Positions 28,945-37,336 of a stretch of 64,000 nt of DNA are shown here, in pieces; the first letter of the stretch is position 1, and each line of letters starts with the position of its first letter. Location of the stretch: assembly GCF_900112765.1 (NCBI RefSeq), contig NZ_FOMZ01000003.1, positions 346,840-410,839 on the forward strand, written 5' to 3'. The DNA comes from Actinopolyspora alba. Lineage in GTDB: Bacteria; Actinomycetota; Actinomycetes; Mycobacteriales; Pseudonocardiaceae. The notes beneath the pieces are model-generated. The model had not been told where the DNA came from and did no database searches. It worked only from the letters and a program-made list of their open reading frames with translations. Position numbers and translations under genes: made by a program.

Positions 28945-29250
28945 ATGAGCGACAACGAGATCCTCGCGGCGGAGCACGCACCGTCGGAGCCGCTGGGAGA
29001 CGCAGCCGAGTTCGCGGCGCTGGTGGAGAGCTTCGTTCGCGAGCAGGCGCCACGGGTGTTCGCGCTGGTCGAGGAGGTCGGCGAGCGGGCCGACGCCGAG
29101 ATCTTCGCGTGGGGCCTCGCCTTGGCAGAACATGCCGAGGTGTTCGGTGCGGCGGGGCGGATGCGGGGAAGTTTCGGCTCCGCCGAGAGCGCGTGCGAGG
29201 TGTTGGGGATGGCTCGCGAGCTCCGGCTGGTCTGGTTGCCGCAAACGTGA
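28945..29250 (+). CDS. Small acidic helical protein, partner of the XRE/DUF397 locus
   Basis: About 101 residues, with a strong GGGAGG ribosome binding site before ATG 28945; a longer frame from 28870 lacks one. The sequence is predicted to be nearly all helix, acidic, with no signal or membrane segment and no recognised domain. It is divergent to the XRE/DUF397 pair and shares their putative operator region, so it is a likely target of that regulator. Function unknown. Confidence 0.65.
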   Translation: MSDNEILAAEHAPSEPLGDAAEFAALVESFVREQAPRVFALVEEVGERADAEIFAWGLALAEHAEVFGAAGRMRGSFGSAESACEVLGMARELRLVWLPQT

Positions 29251-29430
29251 GCCGATGCGGCGTTTCCCGGAGGAACGCGTCGTCGCCGCGGATTCGTGCT
29301 CGACGACGCGTTCACCGGTATTCACCTGGGGTCGGACAGCCGGAGGGAACCTTTCGGAAAATCGCTGCTCGGTCCACAGCGATCGTGGCCGCGCGGTTGT
29401 CCGTTCCCTCGGTCGGAGACCGGTTGGTAC

Positions 29431-29853
29431 TCAGTCGTGCGGCTCGACGATCGGCGTGTTCTGCGCGGCGGCCAGCCACCACCGCCCGTCCCGTTCGACC
29501 AGGGTGTACAGCGCCATCTCGGAGAACCCGGTCTCGTCGAGCGCCCGGCGGCGGATGTGCGCGATCGCCACGCCTGGCGCCGGAGCGGTGACCCGCACGA
29601 TCTCGAACCGCGAGGGTGGTGCCGCTTCAGCCGCCATCAGCGCGTGATGCTTGTCGAGCAGTTCCTCGACGTCGTCCAGCGTCTTCCCGTAGGGACTGCC
29701 CCAGAGCAAGTCCGCCGCGAAGTCGCGGTCGTAGAGCTCGGCGTCGTAGGTGTCCAGGCCCCGCTGCAGCTGGGCTGTGAAGCGCTCCACCGCTTCCTTC
29801 GCGGCGTCCTGGGCAACCGGATCGTTCAGCCTCGGCCGTACCTTCGTGGTCAT
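29431..29853 (-). CDS. SnoaL/DUF4440-like protein
   Basis: A 140-residue protein of the NTF2-like fold, with the pattern VERFTAQLQRGLDTYDAELYDRDFAADLLWGSPYG and the C-terminal LYTLVERDGRWWLAAAQNT typical of SgcJ/EcaC and DUF4440 proteins. These bind small hydrophobic ligands or catalyse simple isomerisations. The ATG at 29853 has AAGGAG upstream; an ATG 20 codons earlier lacks one. Confidence 0.75.
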   Translation of the reverse strand: MTTKVRPRLNDPVAQDAAKEAVERFTAQLQRGLDTYDAELYDRDFAADLLWGSPYGKTLDDVEELLDKHHALMAAEAAPPSRFEIVRVTAPAPGVAIAHIRRRALDETGFSEMALYTLVERDGRWWLAAAQNTPIVEPHD

Positions 29854-29952
29854 GCGCTGCTCCTTCGAACGGAATCGAACCGAGAATAGGACTTCGATCG
29901 AACTCGAAGTCAATCTCGGAAAGCGTGCTCGTGTTCCGCTCGGACGACTCGG

Positions 29953-30375
29953 TCATCGGCGGACCATTAGCCCGATATTCTGGCCGAGCACCAGGATCGT
30001 GTCGAAGCCGCCGACATCGTCCGGCAGGGCGTCGGCACGGCCGACCAGCGCGGCTGTGCCTCGCTCGCGTGCCACGTCCACGGCACCGGGCGAGGAGTCT
30101 ATCCCGAGCACGTCGAAGCCGTCGCGGCTCAGCGGAACGGCGTGCCTGCCCGCCCCGCAACCGAGATCGAGCACCCTGCCGGTGATCCCCGGTGCGGCAC
30201 GCTGATCGATCGCGGGCCAGTCGGCCCGGTCCGCGAAGTAGGGAGCGAGGTCGTTCACGCCGATCAGGCCGTCGTCGCGCTCGACGATCTCGAAGGAACT
30301 CCGGCCCTCGTGGTGCTGCCGAAGAGCAATGCCGAACGCGTCACCGAGCCCGGGTTCCCCATCCGTGTTCCGCAT
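29953..30375 (-). pseudogene. C-terminally truncated class I SAM methyltransferase
   Basis: The frame encodes about 140 residues with motif I (RVLDLGCGAGRHAVPL), the acidic residue after strand 2 (VLGIDSSPGA) and motif II (FDTILVLGQNIGLM), then stops at VRR. Intact relatives continue for about another 100 residues beyond the GQN motif, and no downstream frame resumes that sequence. The SAM pocket is nearly complete but the last strands and substrate cap are missing, so it is probably a remnant. The N-terminal start is taken at the ATG at 30375. Confidence 0.6.
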
Positions 30376-30584
30376 GACCACGCAGCCTGCCAGGCACCGT
30401 CCACCGGAGCGCCCGCATTTCCGGGCGGGTTGCGCCGGGTGCGCCCTCTTCGTCCCGAGCTCGTGTGGCGGTTCCTTCCACCAGCCGGTGACGGGGGAAC
30501 CGGAGGAACGGGAATCGGTCGGTGGGATGCTCCGGACGGCGGAGCTCGCCACGAACACCTTCCAGACGGAGGAGGGGCACCACG

Positions 30585-31304
30585 ATGGTCGATCGCGACG
30601 CGGAGGTACTCGACGACCCCGTCGGCGAGTCGTTGCGCGGAAACCACGCGCACCTGGCTCGTCTGGTCGGCCGGGCGGCCACCTACACGCCGGAGGTCGC
30701 CACCTTCTGCGCGCTGCCCGCCGAGCCGGACCGGGACTCGTGGTCGGAGCTGGCGGAGCTGCTCGGTCGTGGCGAGCTGGCCGACATGTTCAGCTGTCCG
30801 GCGACCCCGCCGTCGGACTGGGAGCCGGTCTTCTCCCTGGAAGGTCTGCAGCTGATCCGTCCCACCGACAGTCACCCCGCTCACAACCCACTCGAGCACG
30901 ACGCCTGCGAGCACGGTCCGGCCGTGGTCGAGCTGGGCGCCGACGACGTTCCGGAGATGCTCGACCTCACCGCGCGGACCGCCCCGGGGCCGTTCCGGCC
31001 CCGCACGTACGAACTCGGCACCTATCTGGGCATCCGCGAGAGCGGCGTGCTGGTCGCGATGGCGGGCGAGCGGCTCCGCCCCACGGGCTGGTCCGAGATC
31101 AGTGCCGTCTGCACCGCTCCCGAAGCGCGCGGTCGAGGCCACGCGGCCCGGCTGGTGCTCGCGATGATCGAACGTATCGAGTCCCGGGGCGAGCGTCCCT
31201 TCCTGCACGTGGCGGCTGCCAACAGCGATGCTCGCGCGCTCTACGAACGACTCGGTTTCGTGGTCCGCAAAGCGGTTACCTTTCGCGGGTTCCGGACGCC
31301 GTGA
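30585..31304 (+). CDS. GNAT acetyltransferase
   Basis: A 239-residue protein whose C-terminal half is a GNAT domain: ISAVCTAPEARGRGHAARLVLAMIE supplies the acetyl-CoA loop and NSDARALYERLGFVV the family ending. The N-terminal ~100 residues are a poorly conserved leader domain, as in FR47-like members. ATG 30585 follows a GGAGG sequence. The acceptor is unknown. Confidence 0.8.
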   Translation: MVDRDAEVLDDPVGESLRGNHAHLARLVGRAATYTPEVATFCALPAEPDRDSWSELAELLGRGELADMFSCPATPPSDWEPVFSLEGLQLIRPTDSHPAHNPLEHDACEHGPAVVELGADDVPEMLDLTARTAPGPFRPRTYELGTYLGIRESGVLVAMAGERLRPTGWSEISAVCTAPEARGRGHAARLVLAMIERIESRGERPFLHVAAANSDARALYERLGFVVRKAVTFRGFRTP

Positions 31305-31381
31305 TAATTTCCCGAAACGAAGAAATATTCTCTACCGGTCGCATTGCGTCAGGCTGGCGGAGAAAGAGCGGGGGTGCGTAA

Positions 31382-31894
31382 GTGCTTCAGGTCATCAGGT
31401 CAAGCAAAAGGGTGTTTGTTTTGTCTGAAAACAGTCCTCGTGTCACTTGGGTTGAGCGGATGTTCGATCGTCTTTCAGAGGAAGACAAGGATTTGATGTC
31501 ATCAATTGATTACAGTGATACCTTGTCGAGGTTTCCCGGTGTGAGTCCGACTGTGTTCGAGAGTCTTCGTGGTGTCCATTCGACGAGAAATCGTTTGCGT
31601 AATTGGGAGATCTTGGTGGAAGTTATGGAGAGTGATTGGTCGCCCTATGATTGGTATATGGTATTCGAATACCATAACGATCTTGACATCAGGAGCGGAA
31701 TTCAGGAAGTTATTGATCGTGTTGGGGTGAGTTTGTCCGGCGTCTTGGAAAGCATCGTCGATCCTGTCGATCGAAGGTTTTGCAGGGTTACTGTGCACGA
31801 CGGAGGCGTCGAACTTAAAAGACAAGGGGTTCGTTTCCGTGGGGATTATTGGTGGTATTTTCGTTGTCCACGGGTTATTCCTTGGTCGGACTAA
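31382..31894 (+). CDS. Orphan protein in AT-rich DNA
   Basis: A 170-residue frame starting at GTG 31382 behind GGGGGTG. Base composition and codon use are clearly more AT-rich than its neighbours (for example TTG, GAT, TAT and AAT codons are common), which points to recent transfer. The product is rich in Trp, Tyr, Arg and Asp, ending WWYFRCPRVIPWSD, with no signal peptide or membrane span. A perfect 20-base palindrome lies inside the gene (31657-31676). I do not recognise a family. Confidence 0.6.
   Translation: MLQVIRSSKRVFVLSENSPRVTWVERMFDRLSEEDKDLMSSIDYSDTLSRFPGVSPTVFESLRGVHSTRNRLRNWEILVEVMESDWSPYDWYMVFEYHNDLDIRSGIQEVIDRVGVSLSGVLESIVDPVDRRFCRVTVHDGGVELKRQGVRFRGDYWWYFRCPRVIPWSD
31657..31676. 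repeat. Perfect 20-base palindrome inside a coding region
   Basis: The left arm TATGGTATTC is followed directly by its exact complement. It lies within the AT-rich orphan gene and has no spacer, unlike a terminator hairpin. Confidence 0.7.
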
Positions 31895-32279
31895 ATCATG
31901 GTTTCTGGTTGAATTTTTGGTATTTTGTCCGTCCGGGAAGCGTGGGAATTGAAGCTGCGGATGAGTGACGGATCCACTGGCTTGCGTAGTTGTCGCCTGG
32001 AGTCTGATGGGGATGTGTGGATCGAAGAACATTCCTGAAATGTAGTTTGCGGATCGTGGTGCTGACTTCCTCGTTCGGCAGAGTTGCTGTGTGAGCCAGG
32101 CGGAGCCACGTGCCTTTCTCTCTTGCCGGAAGTCGTACTATCCCCTCGAAGTCGTATCGGAAAATTTCCGGTGCAAGGAAGATCATTCGAATCGTAGTCG
32201 AACTCGGTTTTCCCGGCCCCGGTAGGGTCGTAAAAGCGGGTCCTGTGCCCGGATTCGGGCCCCTCGCGAGGTTGTCGAC
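31895..32279. other. AT-rich intergenic region
   Basis: A 385-base gap between the orphan gene and the convergent GGDEF gene. Composition rises from AT-rich to GC-rich from left to right. A short GCCCG/CGGGC hairpin with a GATT loop lies at 32247-32260. I see no gene. Confidence 0.55.
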
Positions 32280-33542
32280 CTACAAGCTGTAATTGTGCTT
32301 GCGAATGTACATGTCCTGATCGGCCTCGTTTTTCAGGTCCCGGTAGGAGGTCGATGGATCGCGGGTGGAGGACATGCCGACGCTGGCCGTGACTCGGATG
32401 CCTCCGGCCGCTGTGCTGGTCGCCGTATTGAGTCGGTGCTCGACCCTGGTACGCAGCTCGACAGCCTCCGTCTGGTGGACCAGACAGGCGAGGACGACGA
32501 ACTCGTCCCCTCCGATGCGGGCCACGGTATCGCCGGAGCGTACGGCGTTCGAAAGTTCGTGCGCCACGGCTCGCAGGATCTCGTCGCCCGCGTCGTGGCC
32601 GTACTGATCGTTGACCTCTTTGAACCCGTTGAGGTCGACCAGCAGTACGACCAGTACGCCGTCGGATTTCGACAACGCGCAGAGCTCCTGCTGGAATCGG
32701 TCGCCGAGCAGGGAACGGTTGGCTACGTCCGTCAGCGGATCGTGCAGCGCCATGCGGGTCAGCTCGGCCAGACGTTCCTCGTTGACCTGCGTATCGTCGC
32801 CGATCGGCTCGTACTGGCCGATGACATAGGCCGGCTGGTCGTCGAGTCCTCGAACGAGACCCAGCCTGCCCAGGACCCACAGGGTATGGCCGTCCCGGTG
32901 TCGCAGGCGAATCTCGACTGTCCCCGAGTCGGTGCTTCTGTTCCGGAACTCGGCGTTCAGGGCATCGACCTGTGCCTGGTCCCCGTCGTAGATCAGACCG
33001 GTGCACAGTTGACCGATTAGTTCTCGCCTGCGCAGACCGACCAGTTCGCAGAATCTGCCGTTGGCCTCGGTGAGACGTCCCTCCAGGTCCATCGAGGTCA
33101 CCCCGACCGGTGCGTTGAGCAGCGTCTGCTGCCACAGTCGTTCCGACTCCCGGCGCGCGGTGATGTCGTGAAACTGGGACACGATCATCTCGGGGGAGCC
33201 GTCCGACGTCCTGATCAGCGAGCTGTTGACGAGGACGAGGACGGCGCGGCCGTCGGAACGCAGTAGCCGCTTCTCCGAGGTGAAGCAGTCGATCTCCTCC
33301 CTTACGAGGCTGTCGATCGTCTCTCGTTCCAACGCGTAGTCGCCCGGATATGTGACTTCCGCGGGTGACAGCCGCAGCAGCGTCTCCCGGTCGTAGCCGA
33401 GGAGATCGCACAGGGCGGGGTTGACATCCAGGTGGCGTCCCGACAGGTCGACGAGCGCGATCGGGCCCGCTGCCTGATTCCACAGGGCTTCCCACAGCAC
33501 GTGTTCCCTCGCTCGCCACGCTCTGGCCTCCACGGCATCCAC
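32280..33542 (-). CDS. PAS-PAS-GGDEF diguanylate cyclase
   Basis: A 420-residue soluble signalling protein. Two PAS domains occupy about 15-135 and 140-260 (NPALCDLLGYDRETLL and EANGRFCELVGLRRRELIG), followed by a GGDEF domain (about 265-420) with an intact RIGGDEFVVL signature and LVDLNGFKEVNDQYGHDAGDEIL. It should make cyclic di-GMP from two GTP in response to a signal sensed by the PAS domains. There is no EAL domain or membrane span. The start is a GTG at 33542; the ribosome binding site is weak. Confidence 0.85.
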   Translation of the reverse strand: MDAVEARAWRAREHVLWEALWNQAAGPIALVDLSGRHLDVNPALCDLLGYDRETLLRLSPAEVTYPGDYALERETIDSLVREEIDCFTSEKRLLRSDGRAVLVLVNSSLIRTSDGSPEMIVSQFHDITARRESERLWQQTLLNAPVGVTSMDLEGRLTEANGRFCELVGLRRRELIGQLCTGLIYDGDQAQVDALNAEFRNRSTDSGTVEIRLRHRDGHTLWVLGRLGLVRGLDDQPAYVIGQYEPIGDDTQVNEERLAELTRMALHDPLTDVANRSLLGDRFQQELCALSKSDGVLVVLLVDLNGFKEVNDQYGHDAGDEILRAVAHELSNAVRSGDTVARIGGDEFVVLACLVHQTEAVELRTRVEHRLNTATSTAAGGIRVTASVGMSSTRDPSTSYRDLKNEADQDMYIRKHNYSL

Positions 33543-33691
33543 GCTAACCGCCCGGGGCCGGATTCACCGCTCGTCTCCCCGAGGGCAGTAGTCGCGCTCT
33601 GTCCCGTCCGGGCCTCGTGGAGAGGTCGACAAGCATCTCCTCGGCCGTCAAGCAGCGAGCGTGTTCCCGGCTGCCGAGGTAGAATGAGTTC

Positions 33692-34075
33692 GTGAGTATG
33701 CCGGACCACCCGTTGGAATCGATCTACAACGCGCGGACCGAACTCGAAAACGCCGCACAGAGCCAGCGCCACACCCGTCTCGACGAGATGGATTGGACCG
33801 CTTACGGTTCGGCTCTGGTGGGAACGCTGGGTGCGATGGCCGCGTTCGCGGGTGAGTTGGTTTCCCAGATCGACGAGAACGACCGCGAACGCCTCTACCG
33901 CCATGCACTGCAGGACCACCCTCACGAGGCGCTCGACCGGGCTGTCGAACATCTCAGCAGTCTGCGGCAGGTACTGAATCAAGCCTCCGAACAGGCCCAG
34001 GGCTACTGGGCTGAGGTGCAACACATCCAGGAGACGACCGCACTACCTTCCGACGAAACCGGTGACTCCCGGTAA
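33692..34075 (+). CDS. Conserved small protein of unknown function
   Basis: About 127 residues, starting at GTG 33692 or ATG 33698. It is helical, has one weakly hydrophobic segment near the middle (GSALVGTLGAMAAFAGELV), and contains many Glu, Gln and His residues (EQAQGYWAEVQHIQE). I see no known domain. It is divergent to the diguanylate cyclase. Confidence 0.6.
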   Translation: MSMPDHPLESIYNARTELENAAQSQRHTRLDEMDWTAYGSALVGTLGAMAAFAGELVSQIDENDRERLYRHALQDHPHEALDRAVEHLSSLRQVLNQASEQAQGYWAEVQHIQETTALPSDETGDSR

Positions 34076-34267
34076 TTCGGAGGTCGTGCCGTTCCGTTTC
34101 GGGTGCTCCGATCCTGTTGATTTCGAAATCACGGTGAATTGTTCGGGCACGATGAGCAGTGCGACCGAGGGATTTCCGAGGTTCGGTGAAACCACGACGA
34201 GACCCCGGCCGTGCGACGCGTTCGTGTCGGCGTGCCGGATCGACACCACCGCGGGCAGGAGATAACG

Positions 34268-34309
34268 AAAAACCCCGCTGACCTGGCACGTGGTGACAGA
34301 TCAGCGGGG
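34268..34309 (-). terminator. Terminator of the tRNA-Pro gene
   Basis: Read on the minus strand, CCCCGCTGA pairs with TCAGCGGGG across a 19-base loop (34273-34309), followed by a run of five T residues (34268-34272). Confidence 0.85.
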
Positions 34310-34317
34310 CTGAGTTC

Positions 34318-34394
34318 TGGTCGGGACGGCGGGATTCGAACCCACGACCCCCTGACCCCCAGTCAGGTGCGCTACCAAGCTGCGCCACGTCCCG
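34318..34394 (-). tRNA. tRNA-Pro (GGG anticodon)
   Basis: The minus strand folds as a complete cloverleaf: acceptor arms CGGGACG and CGTCCCG, D-arm with AGCTTGGTAGCGC, anticodon stem CCTGA/TCAGG with loop CTGGGGG giving anticodon GGG, and T-arm GTCGTGGGTTCGAATCCCGCC. The 3' CCA appears to be encoded (34318-34320). Confidence 0.95.
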
Positions 34395-34514
34395 CTCTTC
34401 TGTTGAACTGTGATCAGCTTACACCACCTTCTGCGGCCCCGGAGCACGGGGGTGGCGGTCATGTTCACCCGCCGGCGGCGAGCGAGCCGCGGCAGGCGGG
34501 CTATCGTCGGGACG

Positions 34515-34901
34515 ATGGGGAAGCACCGGCCCAACCCCCCGCAGTGGGTCTGGTACACGTTCGGCGGCAAGCTACCCGCTCACCTCGCCGAATGGGTACT
34601 GCACGACGTGACCTGCCGTACCTGGGTGCTCCGCCATCTCCTCCGCGCCCTGACGCAGCTCGCCCCGTTCTGCGTGGTGGTGCTGCTGTTGCCGGGCCCG
34701 CTCTACATCCGGTTGTCCTCGGTCGCGTTGGGGCTGCTGGTGGGATTGTTCTACTCGATCAGCGCCATGGGCGAGAGCTGTGAACACCGCGTGATCAAAC
34801 ACGGCTACCCCCCGGGGATCGGACGTGAGACCCGCGCGATGTACCGCGAGGTCCGCAGGGCCACCAGGGACGAGGCGCGCAGGCGCGGACGACCCGAATG
34901 A
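34515..34901 (+). CDS. DUF5313 membrane protein
   Basis: A 128-residue protein with the family's opening KHRPNPPQWVWYTFGGKLP and HDVTCRTW, followed by two adjacent membrane spans (LTQLAPFCVVVLLLPGPLYI and the next hydrophobic stretch) and a basic, Arg-rich C-terminus. It is an actinobacterial inner-membrane family of unknown function. I chose the ATG at 34515, where family similarity begins. Confidence 0.75.
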   Translation: MGKHRPNPPQWVWYTFGGKLPAHLAEWVLHDVTCRTWVLRHLLRALTQLAPFCVVVLLLPGPLYIRLSSVALGLLVGLFYSISAMGESCEHRVIKHGYPPGIGRETRAMYREVRRATRDEARRRGRPE

Positions 34902-35111
34902 GCTCACCCGGACGAACTCGGCCGAATGAACCCGGCAGAACGAGCCCACCCACCAGACCGGCCGGATTCCCCGGCCGGATGAGGCCCTCCCGAAGTCGCT
35001 CCGTTCGCGTGCTTCGGTATTGCCCCGACCCAGGTTCGCCCATATGTTCGAGACCACGCTGGCCCGCGAAGCGGTCCGGCGGCACCAACGGCGGAGCTGA
35101 CAGGAGTGACG

Positions 35112-36434
35112 ATGAACGCCGAAGCGGGCTTCGACCGGGGCGGAGAGCACGCACGCTTGGCGCGGCGGCGTGCCGCGGTGATGCCGTCCTGGTTGTCGAC
35201 CATGTACTCCGAGCCGATCGACATCGAGAGCGGCTCCGGCAGACACGTGTGGGACGGCGAGGGAAACCGCTACCTCGACTTCTTCGGCGGCATCCTCACG
35301 ACCATGACCGGTCACGCCGTGCCCGAGGTGACCAAGGCGGTGGCCGAACAGGCAGGCAGGATCCTGCACTCCTCGACGCTGTACCTGAACCGGCCGATGG
35401 TGGACCTGGCGGAACGGATCGCCGAGTTGTCCGGCCTGGACGATCCCAGGGTCTTCTTCACCACCAGCGGCACCGAGGCCAACGACACCGCTCTGCTGCT
35501 GGCCACCGGTTACCGGGCCTCCAACCAGATCCTGGCGCTGCGCAACAGTTACCACGGCCGTTCGTTCGCCTCGCTGGCGGTGACCGGCAACCGGAGCTGG
35601 TCGCCGAGCAGCCTCTCACCGGTGCAGACCAGCTACGTCCACGGCACCCGAAGGCGCGGCACCATGCTGGAGGGGCTGAGCGACGAGGAGTTCACCGAGT
35701 CCTGCGTGCGCGACCTGGAGGACACCCTCGATCAGCTGCACGGCAACGTGGCGTGCCTGATCGCCGAGCCGATCCAGGGCGTCGGTGGGTTCGCCGCGCC
35801 CCCGGACGGCCTGCTCGCGCGGTTCAGAGAAGTGCTGGACCGGCACGGCATCCTGTGGATCAGCGACGAGGTGCAGACCGGCTGGGGACGCACCGGCGAG
35901 CACTTCTGGGGTTGGCAGGCGCACGCCGACAACGGCACGCCGGACGTGGTCACCTTCGCCAAGGGGATCGGCAACGGTCTTCCGATAGCCGGGGTGGTGG
36001 CCCGGGGTGAGGTCATGGACAGCGTCGCCGCGAACTCGATCTCCACCTTCGGCGGCAGCCCGCTGACAGCCGCCGGCGCGCTGGCGAACCTCGACTACCA
36101 CCAGCGCCACGACCTGCGGGAGAACGCGCGTCGGGTCGGTGCGGTGCTGCGCGACGAACTGCGGCCCGCCGAGTCCCTGAGCTCGGTTGCCGAGATCCGC
36201 GGCAAGGGGCTGATGCTCGGTGTCGAGCTGGCGCGAGCGGACGGAACCCCCGCCCCCGAGACCGCGGCCGCGGTCACCGAGCGGGCGCGGGAGCGGGGAG
36301 TGCTGATCGGCAAAGGGGGACTGGAGGGAAACGTGCTGCGTATCGCCCCGCCGCTGAGCGTCACCGAGGAGGAGGCGACCGAAGGGGCTCGGGCGCTGGT
36401 CGAGGCGTTGCGCGCCGCGACGCCCGTCGCGTGA
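35112..36434 (+). CDS. Class III aminotransferase
   Basis: A 440-residue PLP enzyme, fold type I. The cofactor lysine is Lys284 in FAKGIGNGLPIAG, with SGTEANDTALLLA (phosphate site), YHGRSFASLAVTG and ISDEVQTGWGRTG. It transfers amino groups between an omega-amino or beta-amino acid and a 2-oxo acid; closest in pattern to the AGXT2/alanine-glyoxylate and 4-aminobutyrate groups, but the substrate is not determined. ATG 35112 has AGGAG six bases upstream; the GTG two codons earlier does not. Confidence 0.85.
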   Translation: MNAEAGFDRGGEHARLARRRAAVMPSWLSTMYSEPIDIESGSGRHVWDGEGNRYLDFFGGILTTMTGHAVPEVTKAVAEQAGRILHSSTLYLNRPMVDLAERIAELSGLDDPRVFFTTSGTEANDTALLLATGYRASNQILALRNSYHGRSFASLAVTGNRSWSPSSLSPVQTSYVHGTRRRGTMLEGLSDEEFTESCVRDLEDTLDQLHGNVACLIAEPIQGVGGFAAPPDGLLARFREVLDRHGILWISDEVQTGWGRTGEHFWGWQAHADNGTPDVVTFAKGIGNGLPIAGVVARGEVMDSVAANSISTFGGSPLTAAGALANLDYHQRHDLRENARRVGAVLRDELRPAESLSSVAEIRGKGLMLGVELARADGTPAPETAAAVTERARERGVLIGKGGLEGNVLRIAPPLSVTEEEATEGARALVEALRAATPVA

Positions 36435-36449
36435 CGCCCGAACGGGCGT
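36434..36449 (+). terminator. Short hairpin at the aminotransferase stop
   Basis: ACGCCCG (36434-36440) pairs with CGGGCGT (36443-36449). The loop is tight and no T-run follows, so it is a weak candidate. Confidence 0.35.
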
Positions 36450-36608
36450 AGCAGCGGCCACGTCCGCGCTCCCGCACCACCGGGCGCTAGGCTGGTTGCC
36501 AGTAGGGGCGGTTCGCTCCGGCGTGGCCGTCCCGAACCCCGTGACGCCCGGAGTCAGACACCGTGCCGGGTTTCCGGCCGAAATACCGCCACGATCGGTG
36601 ACTCCGGC

Positions 36609-37298
36609 GTGGACAGGACCGAACGAGAAGGCCATCCGTTGACACGATCCCAGCAGACCGGATCCGGTGACCTCGCCGGACCGGCATCCCGCAGCGGTTC
36701 GCTGCTGTCCGAGTACCGCACTTTCGTGAACCGGGCGGTGCGCGAACCCTCCACCGTCGGTGCCGTCCTGCCGAGTTCTCCCGTGCTGGCCAGGGAGATG
36801 GCAGCCGTCGTGCCGAGCGTCGAACAGCCGGTCGTCGTCGAGCTGGGCCCCGGAACCGGTGCGCTCAGCGGTGCCATCGCCGAGCGCGTCCCCGAAGGGG
36901 GACGCCACGTCGCCGTCGAGGTCGACCCCGGTATGTGCGAGCACCTGCGCACCGAGGCGCCCTGGTTGGAGGTCCTGCAGGGGGACGCGATGCGGCTGGG
37001 CGAGTTGCTCGCCGAGAACGGGATCGAGTCGGCGGACGCCGTCGTCAGCGGGCTGCCCTGGTCGCTGTTCGCCGCCGAATCGCAGCGGCGGATCCTGCGC
37101 GAGATCGGTTCCGTACTGGCACCCGGCGGCGGGTTCACCACCATCGCCTACGCACACGCGCTGGGGATGTCGGGTGCCCGGCGATTCCGTGACCGACTGG
37201 GAGCGGCGTTCGACGAGGTGATCACCTCGCGCACCGTCTGGCGCAACGTGCCACCCGCTCGCGTCTACGTCTGCCGCAGGCCCGTGGCGCGTCGCTGA
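36609..37298 (+). CDS. SAM-dependent methyltransferase, phospholipid N-methyltransferase-like
   Basis: About 229 residues. The segment FVNRAVREPSTVGAVLPSSPVLAREM is typical of the phosphatidylethanolamine/phospholipid N-methyltransferase group (related to KsgA-type enzymes), followed by motif I VVELGPGTGALSGAI and VEVDPGMCEHL. It may methylate a lipid headgroup at the membrane, but rRNA methylation remains possible. Start may instead be TTG 36639, which has a better ribosome binding site. Confidence 0.7.
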   Translation: MDRTEREGHPLTRSQQTGSGDLAGPASRSGSLLSEYRTFVNRAVREPSTVGAVLPSSPVLAREMAAVVPSVEQPVVVELGPGTGALSGAIAERVPEGGRHVAVEVDPGMCEHLRTEAPWLEVLQGDAMRLGELLAENGIESADAVVSGLPWSLFAAESQRRILREIGSVLAPGGGFTTIAYAHALGMSGARRFRDRLGAAFDEVITSRTVWRNVPPARVYVCRRPVARR

Positions 37299-37336
37299 GC
37301 TTCCGGGCTGAGCTTCCGCTCGGCGGGCCGCCGCAC

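Noticed and set aside
31891..33519. A 542-codon minus-strand frame overlapping the GGDEF gene
   Set aside because: It is a different reading frame of the same strand; the PAS and GGDEF motifs are all in the other frame.
34043..34249. A 68-codon minus-strand frame between the small helical protein gene and tRNA-Pro
   Set aside because: It reads plausibly but overlaps the end of the plus-strand gene, has no ribosome binding site and no recognised domain.
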